Assembly (NCBI GenBank): GCA_003220855.1 | Contig: QHTP01000217.1 | Coordinates: 1-15,134 of the forward strand | Length of the DNA: 15,134 bases | DNA from: Gemmatimonadota bacterium | Lineage (GTDB): Bacteria > Gemmatimonadota > Gemmatimonadetes > Gemmatimonadales > GWC2-71-9 | Direction of reading: 5' to 3' | In this document: positions 1-5,818 of the stretch, piece after piece | How positions within the stretch are numbered: position 1 is the stretch's first letter | How the letters are laid out: each line of letters starts with the position of its first letter | The notes under the pieces: model-generated | What the model was told of the DNA's origin: nothing | Databases searched by the model: none | What the model saw: only the letters and a program-made list of their open reading frames with translations | Program-made: the position numbers and the translations under genes

Positions 1-334
1 TGATCAGTCGCCCGTTGTCCGTCGTCAGGGTGTCCTCGACGGACGCCAACAGCTGGGTACCGACCCGCTTGCCCTGCCACGCGGGGTCGACGACGATCCA
101 GTAGAGGTCGTAGGTCCCTGTCGTCCCGGGCGTGGGACCCCAGCAGGCATAGCCCACGAGCTCTTCGCCCGCGAACGCGCCGAGGAAACGATACCCCTGG
201 TCGCCGTCGAGGGCGTCGTCGAGCAGCTCCACCGCGATGGCGACCTCGTCCGGCCGGAACAGGCCGGTGGCCGCGGTGAGCCGCTCAAGCGGTGCGCGTT
301 GGGCGCGGCCGACGGGACGGAGCGAGCAGCTCAC
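1..334 (-). CDS. GNAT family N-acetyltransferase (partial, C-terminus beyond window)
   Basis: This reading frame gives about 111 residues and continues past the left edge. It starts at a GTG whose upstream stretch contains AAGG-like purines. The first strand is residues 4-8 (SLRPV), followed by the 'TAATGLFRPDEV' helix region. A central strand carries 'ELVGYACWG', and the acetyl-CoA pyrophosphate-binding motif A is Q87-GKRVG92 after 'IVVDPAWQ'. These are standard GNAT landmarks, so it should move an acetyl (or other acyl) group from CoA to an amine. The substrate is unknown. It overlaps the end of the upstream ATP-grasp gene by 50 nt in another frame. The later in-frame GTG (in 'AIAVELL') would delete the first strand, so I prefer the early start. 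Its place behind two amide ligases suggests it acts on the same small molecule or peptide; that is inference. Confidence 0.85.
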   Translation of the reverse strand, partial: MSCSLRPVGRAQRAPLERLTAATGLFRPDEVAIAVELLDDALDGDQGYRFLGAFAGEELVGYACWGPTPGTTGTYDLYWIVVDPAWQGKRVGTQLLASVEDTLTTDNGRLI

Positions 335-1310
335 GCGCCGCCTTGGCCCCCTGCGCGTCGCGCAACGCCACCTCGGCGATGCGGCGCACCAGCTCGGCGT
401 AGTCCCACCCAGCGGCCTTGGCCATACGCGACAGACCCGCTTCGTCGTTCAAGTCGGGGTTGGGGTTGACCTCGAGGATCCAGATGCGGCCCTGGTCGTC
501 GAGCCGCACGTCCACGCGACCGTACCCCTTCCCCTGCATCACCCGCCACGCCGCCTCCGCCACCCGCAGCAACCGGTCGGCGAGCTTCTGAGGGACGTTT
601 GCGGGGCAGACGGGCACGCTCCCCAGATCGTCGGGCGACCCGGCTTCCCACTTCCCGGCGTAGGTAAGGATGGGCCACGCCCCTTCGGGCATGCGGCTGA
701 AGTCGATCTCGGAGATCGGCAGGACGCGACTCCCTACGAACCCGACGTTGAACTCGCGCCCGGCGACATACTCCTGGACCAGGACGTCGTCGAACTGCTC
801 CGTCATCGCGGCCACGCGGGCGCGCAGGGCCTTGCGGTCGCTGACCACCGAGCCGCGATCCAGCCCCGCGCTCGCGTCTTCCGCCGCCGGCTTGACGATG
901 GCGGGGAGCGGAAAGTCGTCTTCGATCTTGCCCTGCGCGAGGGTCCAGCGCGGGATGGGGAGGCCCGCCTGCGCGAGGAGTGCGTTGACGATCGGCTTGC
1001 GACGGCAGGCGGCGATGGTCCAGAGACTCGCGCCCGTCAACGGGATTCCGGCAAACTCCAGCGTCCCGACGACGTGCTCTTCCCATTCGCTCTTGCCGTG
1101 CACGCCTTCGCACAGATTGAAGACGAGGTCGGCGCGGCGCGCCACCTGGAACCAGCGCATGTCGTGTCGCACCGGGACCTTGCGGATCTCGTGGCCGGCG
1201 CCCATGGCGCCGAAGATGGCGCCGATCTCGTCCACGGCCTTCATCACGCCGCGGATGTCCTCCGGCGTCCAGTCTTCGGCGCCGGGGTCGTAGAGGATGA
1301 CGAGCTTCAC
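285..1310 (-). CDS. D-alanine-D-alanine ligase-like ATP-grasp enzyme (second of tandem pair)
   Basis: A 341-residue ATP-grasp ligase of the Ddl superfamily. Such enzymes activate a carboxylate with ATP as an acyl phosphate and join it to an amine. The N-terminal domain (about 1-100) includes 'DLVFNLCEGVHGK'. The central ATP-grasp part has K105, K140 in 'AIVKP', E180/E186 in 'LVQEYVAGREF', and the metal-binding end R265-VDV and E280-VN282 in 'ILEVNPNPDLN'. The glycine-rich loop is degenerate ('EDASAGL' where Ddl has E-G-S-S-x-G-V), so the substrate is probably not simply D-alanine. The GTG start overlaps the upstream stop by 4 nt (GTGA), indicating translational coupling. A longer in-frame extension upstream would lie entirely inside the preceding gene and is not credible. 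Length is close to usual Ddl (300-370). Exact product unknown. Confidence 0.88.
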   Translation of the reverse strand: MKLVILYDPGAEDWTPEDIRGVMKAVDEIGAIFGAMGAGHEIRKVPVRHDMRWFQVARRADLVFNLCEGVHGKSEWEEHVVGTLEFAGIPLTGASLWTIAACRRKPIVNALLAQAGLPIPRWTLAQGKIEDDFPLPAIVKPAAEDASAGLDRGSVVSDRKALRARVAAMTEQFDDVLVQEYVAGREFNVGFVGSRVLPISEIDFSRMPEGAWPILTYAGKWEAGSPDDLGSVPVCPANVPQKLADRLLRVAEAAWRVMQGKGYGRVDVRLDDQGRIWILEVNPNPDLNDEAGLSRMAKAAGWDYAELVRRIAEVALRDAQGAKAARELLAPSRRPRPTRTA

Positions 1311-2407
1311 GCGGAAGCTGCCGCCGCGTGCAGGGGCGCGGCATGCTGCGCCCCTCCCACGGAGCGCGCCCGCACTTCCGTGAGCACGTCCCGCCCTGTG
1401 AGCCGCCGCCAGGCGAGGCGTACCACTTCCTGGATCAGCTCGTCGTAGCCGAACCCCGCGGCGCGGGCCGCCTTGGGGAAGCAGGAATTCATCGCCGGGT
1501 CGGGGATGATGCCCGGAAGCGGGTTGAGCTCGAGGATGTTGGGGACGCCGAACCGGTCGACCCGGACGTCGACCCGGCACCAGTCGCGGCAGCCGAGGGC
1601 GTGGTAGGCGTCGAGCGCCGTGCGCTCGATCTCACGATGCAGTCCGGCCGGCGTGCGCGCCGGGCACTGAAATATCGCGAGTGGCGCCTCGGGCCGGTCC
1701 CACACCCACTTGGCTTCGTAGCCGTACACGGGCGGCGCGCCCGGCGGCAGCGTGGCGAAGTCGAACCCGATCACCGGCAGGCAGTACGCCTCGGGGCCGT
1801 TGCCGAGAATCGCGACCGTGAATTCCGGCCCCGGGAGATACGTCTCGACCAGCACCGGCTCCGCGTATCGCTCGACCAGGAACCGGACACGCTCCCGCAG
1901 TGCCGCCGGTCCGTCGCACAGATTGTTGCTGAACACGCCCTTGCCGGATCCCTCGGCCACGGGCTTCACGAACACCGGAAACGGCAGCGCCAGCCGGTCC
2001 ACGTCGTCCGCCGTCTCGAGACACGCGAACGGGGCGGTGGGGACGCCGCGGAAGGCGAGCGTCTCCTTGGTGCGTCCCTTGTGCAGCGACAGCGCGAGCG
2101 TGAGAGGATCGGAGCCGGTGTAGGGGATGCTCAGGTACTCGCAGATCGCCGGGACGAGCGCCTCGCGATTCTGGCCGCGGAACCCTTCGGCCATGTTGAA
2201 CACCAGATCGGGGCGGGAGAGCGCGAGCTTCTGTGGTAAGAACTGATCGGCTTCGATGCGGATCACGCTGCCGAAGAGACCGAGAGCCTGCTCCACCGCA
2301 GCGATGGTGGCTGGGTCGTCCCACTCGGCGTACGCGTCGTTGGTACTGTCGGGATCGTCGCTGGACGCGGGCTCCGGTTTTTCGTTGTATGCGAGACCGA
2401 TTCGCAT
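1307..2407 (-). CDS. D-alanine-D-alanine ligase-like ATP-grasp enzyme (first of tandem pair)
   Basis: A 366-residue ATP-grasp ligase. The N-terminal domain begins 'MRIGLAYNEK' and has 'DLVFNMAEGFRGQNREA' (67-83), the Ddl-type lobe. Then come K110 ('LHKGRTK'), K148 and the well-kept phosphate-binding loop 'EGSGKGV' (152-158), E188 and E196 ('VETYLPGPEF'), R278/D280 and the Mg-binding E293/N295 ('ILELNPLPG'). This loop is closer to true Ddl than that of the paralogue downstream. The last 20 residues are Ala-rich and probably disordered. The ATG is the first possible start after an in-frame TAG; the AGGAGGT lies 13 nt upstream, which is rather far. A weak promoter and a short hairpin precede it, so it is probably the first gene of the ligase-ligase-GNAT operon. 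True peptidoglycan Ddl is possible, but a dedicated peptide or amide pathway fits the pairing better. Confidence 0.88.
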   Translation of the reverse strand: MRIGLAYNEKPEPASSDDPDSTNDAYAEWDDPATIAAVEQALGLFGSVIRIEADQFLPQKLALSRPDLVFNMAEGFRGQNREALVPAICEYLSIPYTGSDPLTLALSLHKGRTKETLAFRGVPTAPFACLETADDVDRLALPFPVFVKPVAEGSGKGVFSNNLCDGPAALRERVRFLVERYAEPVLVETYLPGPEFTVAILGNGPEAYCLPVIGFDFATLPPGAPPVYGYEAKWVWDRPEAPLAIFQCPARTPAGLHREIERTALDAYHALGCRDWCRVDVRVDRFGVPNILELNPLPGIIPDPAMNSCFPKAARAAGFGYDELIQEVVRLAWRRLTGRDVLTEVRARSVGGAQHAAPLHAAAASA

Positions 2408-2420
2408 GTGGTCTCGGGTG

Positions 2421-2427
2421 ACCTCCT
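2421..2427 (-). promoter_or_regulatory. Ribosome binding site of the first ATP-grasp gene
   Basis: On the minus strand this reads AGGAGGT, a near-perfect Shine-Dalgarno, but it sits 13 nt before the ATG at 2407. An in-frame TAG overlaps it, so no start lies between it and that ATG. The long spacing may lower translation. Confidence 0.55.
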
Positions 2428-2429
2428 AC

Positions 2430-2449
2430 AAAAAAGGCCGCGGGTGCGG
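2430..2449 (-). terminator. Possible short hairpin plus T-run between thyX and the ATP-grasp operon
   Basis: Read on the minus strand: a CCGC-ACCC-GCGG stem-loop (4 bp stem) followed by CC and six T. It lies after the thyX stop and just upstream of the ribosome binding site of the ligase operon. It could weakly terminate thyX transcription or act as an attenuator in the ligase leader. The stem is short, so confidence is low. Confidence 0.3.
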
Positions 2450-2480
2450 TCTGTGAGTCGTCAAACGTGTGCTCGGATAG

Positions 2481-2509
2481 AGAATAAGAAAAGCCGGAGC
2501 GATGCGCAA
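2481..2509 (-). promoter_or_regulatory. Possible sigma70-type promoter for the ATP-grasp/GNAT operon
   Basis: On the minus strand TTGCGC and TATTCT are separated by exactly 17 nt. The -35 matches three of six consensus positions and the -10 four of six. The segment around 2475-2530 is the most AT-rich stretch between thyX and the ligase genes. The predicted start would give a leader of roughly 65-70 nt containing the hairpin at 2430-2449. It is a pattern match only. Confidence 0.3.
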
Positions 2510-2543
2510 TAGGCAACTCGGAATTTTTTTCGGACGACGCGCG

Positions 2544-3296
2544 TCACACTTTGTGGTATGCGACGCGCGCCGCCTCCTGTCGATCGTCGGCGACATAGAT
2601 CTCGAAGTCGGAGAACAGCGCGGGCGCTTCGTGCTGCAGGACGCGCAGACACGCGACTGCCATGCGCCGGATCTCGAGCTCCGCTCCCTCGCCCGAGCGC
2701 AGCTCGAGCATGGTGCGCCACGCGCGCGCGTTCCCCGAGACGACGATCTTCACCTCGGTCGCGTTCGGCAGCACGCTCCGTGCCGCCTCGCGCGCCATCT
2801 TGCGACGGTGCACCTTGTCCGTGACCCACTCGTAGCGTTGCATGAGCGCCTCGACCGCGCGCACGTATGCGGCCTGCGCGTCCGTGACCTCCGCCTGCCA
2901 CTCCGCCTCGAGCTGCGCGTCGCCGAGCATCGCCGGCGGCATGACGAAGGCCGCGTGCGATTCGTCCACGTAGCGCTGCGACAGCTGGGAGAAGCCGAAC
3001 CCCGCCCGGTGTCGCACCAGCTCGTGCGAGCAGGAGCGCGAAATCCCCTCGATCAGGAGCACGTAGACGGCGTGCTCCAGCACCGAGCCATGGCCCTGCT
3101 TCTTGATGTTCTCGAGATACTCAGGCGTCGACCGGTGCGCCGGGTTGTGCTGGCTCATGTAGCAGATGCGCCCCGCGAATTCGGCGAGCCGCTCCCCGGA
3201 AGAGGCGTTGCCCTGCCATTGCACCCGGAGGTGCTCGGGCTCGAGGAACTCGGGCCGGGCGATCAGCGTGACGTGAGGGGCGCGGAAGACTTCCAT
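2544..3296 (-). CDS. thyX: Flavin-dependent thymidylate synthase ThyX
   Basis: A 250-residue ThyX, which makes dTMP from dUMP using methylene-tetrahydrofolate, NADPH and FAD. It acts in the cytosol as a homotetramer and replaces ThyA. The signature is R95-H-R97 followed by AGFGFSQL and S106-QRY109. The substrate/flavin region follows as 'NARAWRTMLELRSGEGAELEIRRMA', matching the family R-x-W...LR...A-x-x-EIR pattern. The RHR-to-Ser spacing is eight residues, one more than the commonly quoted RHRX7S. The ATG lies directly against a heptameric repeat array (3295-3329) that provides no Shine-Dalgarno. In-frame sequence further upstream belongs to the preceding FAD-oxidase gene. It follows that gene after a 20 nt gap and is probably co-transcribed. 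No thyA is visible in the window. Confidence 0.95.
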   Translation of the reverse strand: MEVFRAPHVTLIARPEFLEPEHLRVQWQGNASSGERLAEFAGRICYMSQHNPAHRSTPEYLENIKKQGHGSVLEHAVYVLLIEGISRSCSHELVRHRAGFGFSQLSQRYVDESHAAFVMPPAMLGDAQLEAEWQAEVTDAQAAYVRAVEALMQRYEWVTDKVHRRKMAREAARSVLPNATEVKIVVSGNARAWRTMLELRSGEGAELEIRRMAVACLRVLQHEAPALFSDFEIYVADDRQEAARVAYHKV

Positions 3297-3329
3297 AAGG
3301 GATTGGGGGCTCGGGGTCAGGGGCTCGGG
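3295..3329. repeat. Heptameric tandem array NNNNGGG (5 units)
   Basis: On the plus strand five consecutive 7-nt units read ATAAGGG, ATTGGGG, GCTCGGG, GTCAGGG, GCTCGGG. The second and fourth form a near-repeat with the third and fifth identical, giving an overall 14-nt echo. The array fills the gap between the FAD-oxidase and thyX. It contains the FAD-oxidase stop codon and reaches the thyX start codon. Confidence 0.7.
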
Positions 3330-4894
3330 ACTGCCAGGTCGACCTTCGGAATCGCCCAACCGGCGGTCCGCTCCACATCTCGCAGCCGGGCAGCGATGTC
3401 GTCGGGAATCGACGCGGCCGTCGGCCCCACCTTCAGGTCCGCGACCGGCGCCCAGTCGGCCGACGGGATAATAACACCGGGATTGAAGATCGCGGCCGCA
3501 TCGTAGGCGCGCTTGACCTCGCGGAATAACGCCGCCACTTCGGGCCCGTAGAACCGCTCCAGCAGTCCGGCCCGCAACCGGCCCACGCCGTGCTCCCCGC
3601 TGGGCGTCCCGCCCAGAGCGAGCAGCAGCTCGACGGCGTCGCGGTACAGTGCCGCCAGCCCGTCGTTCCAGTCGACCCGGGTCACGTCGGGGAGCGTGTT
3701 GACGTGTACGTGGCCATCGCCGGCGTGGCCGAAGACCGCGATCGGGATGCCGTGCCGCGCCGCGGCCGCCCGGATCCCCGCGACGTAGTCGCCCAGCCGC
3801 TCGAGGGGCACGCAGCCATCCTCGACCACCTGGAGCGAGCGCTGCGTCTCGGGGAGCCGGGCCAGCGCGGGGCTCGCGAGCCGCCGCACCGCCCACAGGC
3901 GCTCGAGGCCCGCCCGGTCCACCGCGGTGGCCACGTGCGCCGTGCTCGCCGCGAGGCCACGGACCGCATCGCCCACCACGGCGCGCGCCGCCGCCTGGGT
4001 TTCGCGCTCGAATTCCACGAGCAGCAAACTCTCGAGGCCGTCGGGCAGGTCGACGCCACGCGGACGAATGAAATCGAGCAGCGTGCGATCGAGCAGCTCG
4101 ACCGCCGACGGGTTGAGGGCCACGAGGTACGGCACCGCTTCCGTCAGCTGCTCCAGCGTGCGGAACCCCAGCGCCACGCCGGCAACGTCAGCCGGGATTG
4201 GCTCGAGTCGCCACTCGACCGCCGTGACGATCGCCAGTGTCCCCTCCGACCCGATCAGCACGTCGAGCTCGTCCCCCGACCGGGCGTAGCAATCCAGCGC
4301 ATAGCCGGCCGAGTTCTTGCGAGTCTTCGGGAAGCGCGCCTCGACGAGGCGCCGCTGGTCGGGCGACAGGCGGAACCGCTCCCCGCTTCCCGCTCCCCGA
4401 GCGACGCGCCGTGCCGTGCCGGCCGCGTCGATGATCTCGATCGCTTCCACCCAGCGTCGCACGCTGCCGCATCGCACGGAGCGCGGGCCCGCGGCGTTGG
4501 TGCCCACCATCCCGCCCGACGTCGCGAACTCGCCGGAGGAGGGGTCGGGGGGCAGCCGCAGGCCGAACGGGCGCGCCGCCTCCGTCACGTCCGCCCAGGT
4601 GACCGAGGCGCCCGCCCAGAACGTTCGGCGCGACCAGTCGGGCGCAGTCCAGCGGAATCCCTGACTCAGGTCCACGACGAGGTCCCGTCCCACACTCCCG
4701 CCCGCCATCCCGCTCCCCGCTCCTCGTGGCACGACGGGCGTGCCGCTGTCGGCCGCCCAACGGACCAGCCGTTGCAGCTCTTCGACGCCGCGCGGGATGG
4801 CGACGGCCGCGGGCACAATGCGATAGATCCCCGCGCCTTCGGAGTAAGCGGTGCGGATGCGGAAATCCGTGAGCAGGGCAGGTGTCGATCCCAC
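3317..4894 (-). CDS. FAD-binding oxidase/dehydrogenase, GlcD/D-lactate dehydrogenase type
   Basis: A 525-residue flavoprotein of the VAO/PCMH superfamily (FAD_binding_4 plus FAD-oxidase_C), which oxidises 2-hydroxy acids such as glycolate or D-lactate. FAD-binding motifs: 'PRGAGSGMAGG' (57-66), 'SGGMVGTNAAGPRS' (126-139) and 'LIGSEGTLAIVT' (213-224). The C-terminal half has the metal/substrate motif H390-AGDGHVH397 and 'SGEHGVG' (432-438), ending in 'IFNPGVIIP'. There is no C-terminal Fe-S (GlcF-like) domain, and no glcE/glcF neighbour, so the electron acceptor is not visible. The GTG start is chosen because everything further upstream translates the hairpin repeat 4901-4957. A short Gly/Ser loop (166-173) is encoded by a CCGCTYC-type heptad array. 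The stop codon lies inside another heptad array. Substrate cannot be fixed from sequence. Confidence 0.88.
   Translation of the reverse strand: MGSTPALLTDFRIRTAYSEGAGIYRIVPAAVAIPRGVEELQRLVRWAADSGTPVVPRGAGSGMAGGSVGRDLVVDLSQGFRWTAPDWSRRTFWAGASVTWADVTEAARPFGLRLPPDPSSGEFATSGGMVGTNAAGPRSVRCGSVRRWVEAIEIIDAAGTARRVARGAGSGERFRLSPDQRRLVEARFPKTRKNSAGYALDCYARSGDELDVLIGSEGTLAIVTAVEWRLEPIPADVAGVALGFRTLEQLTEAVPYLVALNPSAVELLDRTLLDFIRPRGVDLPDGLESLLLVEFERETQAAARAVVGDAVRGLAASTAHVATAVDRAGLERLWAVRRLASPALARLPETQRSLQVVEDGCVPLERLGDYVAGIRAAAARHGIPIAVFGHAGDGHVHVNTLPDVTRVDWNDGLAALYRDAVELLLALGGTPSGEHGVGRLRAGLLERFYGPEVAALFREVKRAYDAAAIFNPGVIIPSADWAPVADLKVGPTAASIPDDIAARLRDVERTAGWAIPKVDLAVPSP
4376..4402. repeat. Possible heptad array inside the FAD-oxidase gene
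   Basis: Plus-strand units CCGCTCC, CCGCTTC, CCGCTCC and a degenerate CCGAGCG lie in a row. Three 7-nt units equal 21 nt, so the reading frame is kept. They encode a Gly/Ala/Ser loop at a position that looks non-conserved in this family. It may be an array tolerated inside a coding sequence, or chance codon use. Confidence 0.4.
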
Positions 4895-4900
4895 GAGAGT

Positions 4901-4957
4901 GCGTGGTCCGTGGTGCGTGGTTGTCGCCGTGAACTTACCACGTACCACGCACCAGGC
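4901..4957. repeat. Imperfect inverted repeat built of 7-nt units (hairpin)
   Basis: The left arm is 4901-4921 and the right arm 4937-4957, with 18 of 21 positions complementary and a 15-nt loop. The left arm is CGTGGTC, CGTGGTG, CGTGGTT. The right side (4936-4963) is TACCACG, TACCACG, CACCAGG, CACCAAC, so each arm is itself a heptad array. It lies in the gap between the divergent FAD-oxidase and DUF116 genes, 6 nt from the FAD-oxidase start. Transcripts leaving either gene backwards, or the FAD-oxidase leader, would fold here. Confidence 0.8.
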
Positions 4958-4968
4958 ACCAACAACGC

Positions 4969-4997
4969 TTGACACCGCCGGAGCCCCGGGTGATGCT
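4969..4997 (+). promoter_or_regulatory. Possible promoter of the DUF116 gene
   Basis: A perfect TTGACA hexamer is at 4969-4974. Seventeen nt further is GATGCT (4992-4997), matching three of six -10 positions. If used, transcription would begin within a few bases of the ATG at 5006, giving a leaderless or nearly leaderless mRNA. This agrees with the lack of a good Shine-Dalgarno there. The -10 is weak. Confidence 0.28.
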
Positions 4998-5005
4998 TGA
5001 CCCCC

Positions 5006-5812
5006 ATGGCAGTCGACACGGCGCCTGCGCGCGCCCAGCTGATCCGCATCGAGACCGACCGCCGACTCGGCCACGAGTGGGACGAGTGGGACGGGAAGGC
5101 CCTAGCTCGAAACGGCGATTTCTCCGCGCAGCCCGGCCTGTTCTTCCGGTTCGCGGCCCTGGCCATTTCGGCGGTAGTGGCCGTGGGGGCTGGGGTGATC
5201 TTCCTCCTCGCGCCCCGCCTGGGGGGCCTGTGGCCGTATTTGCCCCGCCTGCTGTGGCTGGGGCTCGGGGCGGCCGCGGGCGCGACCTGGCTGTGGTTCG
5301 CCGTGTTGCTCCTTTCCTTTTATGGACGGGTGCTCCTCTTGCCCGAGCAATGGCTCGAGCGGGGGCCCTACCTCCGCCTGATGAGCATCACGTCGTACGT
5401 CGCCCGAGCCTTCGGGAGACGCGACTGGGTCGAGCACGCGGCCATCGACGTATACAACGCCCTGGCCGAGCGGCGCCACCGGACGGTGGGGAAGGGTGAG
5501 CTGCTCGTGCTCATCCCCCGCTGCTTGTCCAAGGAGGCGCTGGACGGCGTGTTGGCGATCGCGGGTCGCTACGATGTGCCCGTGTTCGTCGCCACGCGGG
5601 GGCAGTTGGCGCGGCGCGTGATCCGGGAGCGACGGCCCCGCGCGGTCGTGGCGGTGGCGTGCGAGCGCGACATGACGACGGGGCTGCGCGACGTGGCCGG
5701 CAAGCTTCCGGTGCTCGGGCTTACGATGCGCCTCCCCAACGGACCCTGCCGCGACGCTATGCTCGACCTGGACACGATGGAGCGGTGGGTGAAGAGCTGG
5801 GTCGCGTCGTAG
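5006..5812 (+). CDS. DUF116-like membrane protein
   Basis: A 268-residue protein from the ATG at 5006 (a TTG at 4997 would add three residues). Two membrane helices lie at about 50-69 and 81-105. The soluble C-terminal part matches the DUF116 pattern: 'LVLIPRCL' (168-175), 'VPVFVATRGQLARRVI', 'AVVAVACERD' (214-223) and 'LPNGPC' (243-248). Three cysteines remain (C173, C219, C248). The CxxCGxC-like cluster that family members usually have just after the first motif is absent, and the segment is correspondingly short. DUF116 has no firmly assigned biochemical function. The gene stands alone on the plus strand, convergent with the lipoprotein gene with only 6 nt between the stops. A GGGTGA 12 nt upstream is a poor ribosome binding site. 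Confidence 0.8.
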   Translation: MAVDTAPARAQLIRIETDRRLGHEWDEWDGKALARNGDFSAQPGLFFRFAALAISAVVAVGAGVIFLLAPRLGGLWPYLPRLLWLGLGAAAGATWLWFAVLLLSFYGRVLLLPEQWLERGPYLRLMSITSYVARAFGRRDWVEHAAIDVYNALAERRHRTVGKGELLVLIPRCLSKEALDGVLAIAGRYDVPVFVATRGQLARRVIRERRPRAVVAVACERDMTTGLRDVAGKLPVLGLTMRLPNGPCRDAMLDLDTMERWVKSWVAS

Positions 5813-5818
5813 GGAGCG

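Noticed and set aside
331..1344. A long Arg/Pro-rich minus-strand open frame over the second ligase gene
   Set aside because: It is an alternative frame of a clear ATP-grasp gene. High GC makes such long Arg-rich shadows common, and it shows no domain.
237..2239. Long plus-strand open frames opposite the ligase genes
   Set aside because: They are antisense to well-recognised genes, have compositions typical of reverse-complement reading in GC-rich DNA, and lack ribosome binding sites or motifs.
3297..3896. N-terminal extension of thyX by 200 residues
   Set aside because: The extension runs through the coding sequence of the FAD oxidase in another frame and has no homology; ThyX normally starts where the ATG at 3296 lies.
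4709..4723. CCGCTCC doublet in the FAD oxidase gene
   Set aside because: It encodes the conserved FAD-binding 'GAGSG' motif, so ordinary coding explains it.
4895..5074. N-terminal extension of the FAD oxidase from 5074
   Set aside because: It translates the hairpin repeat and the start of the divergent DUF116 gene; residues there are not like the family.
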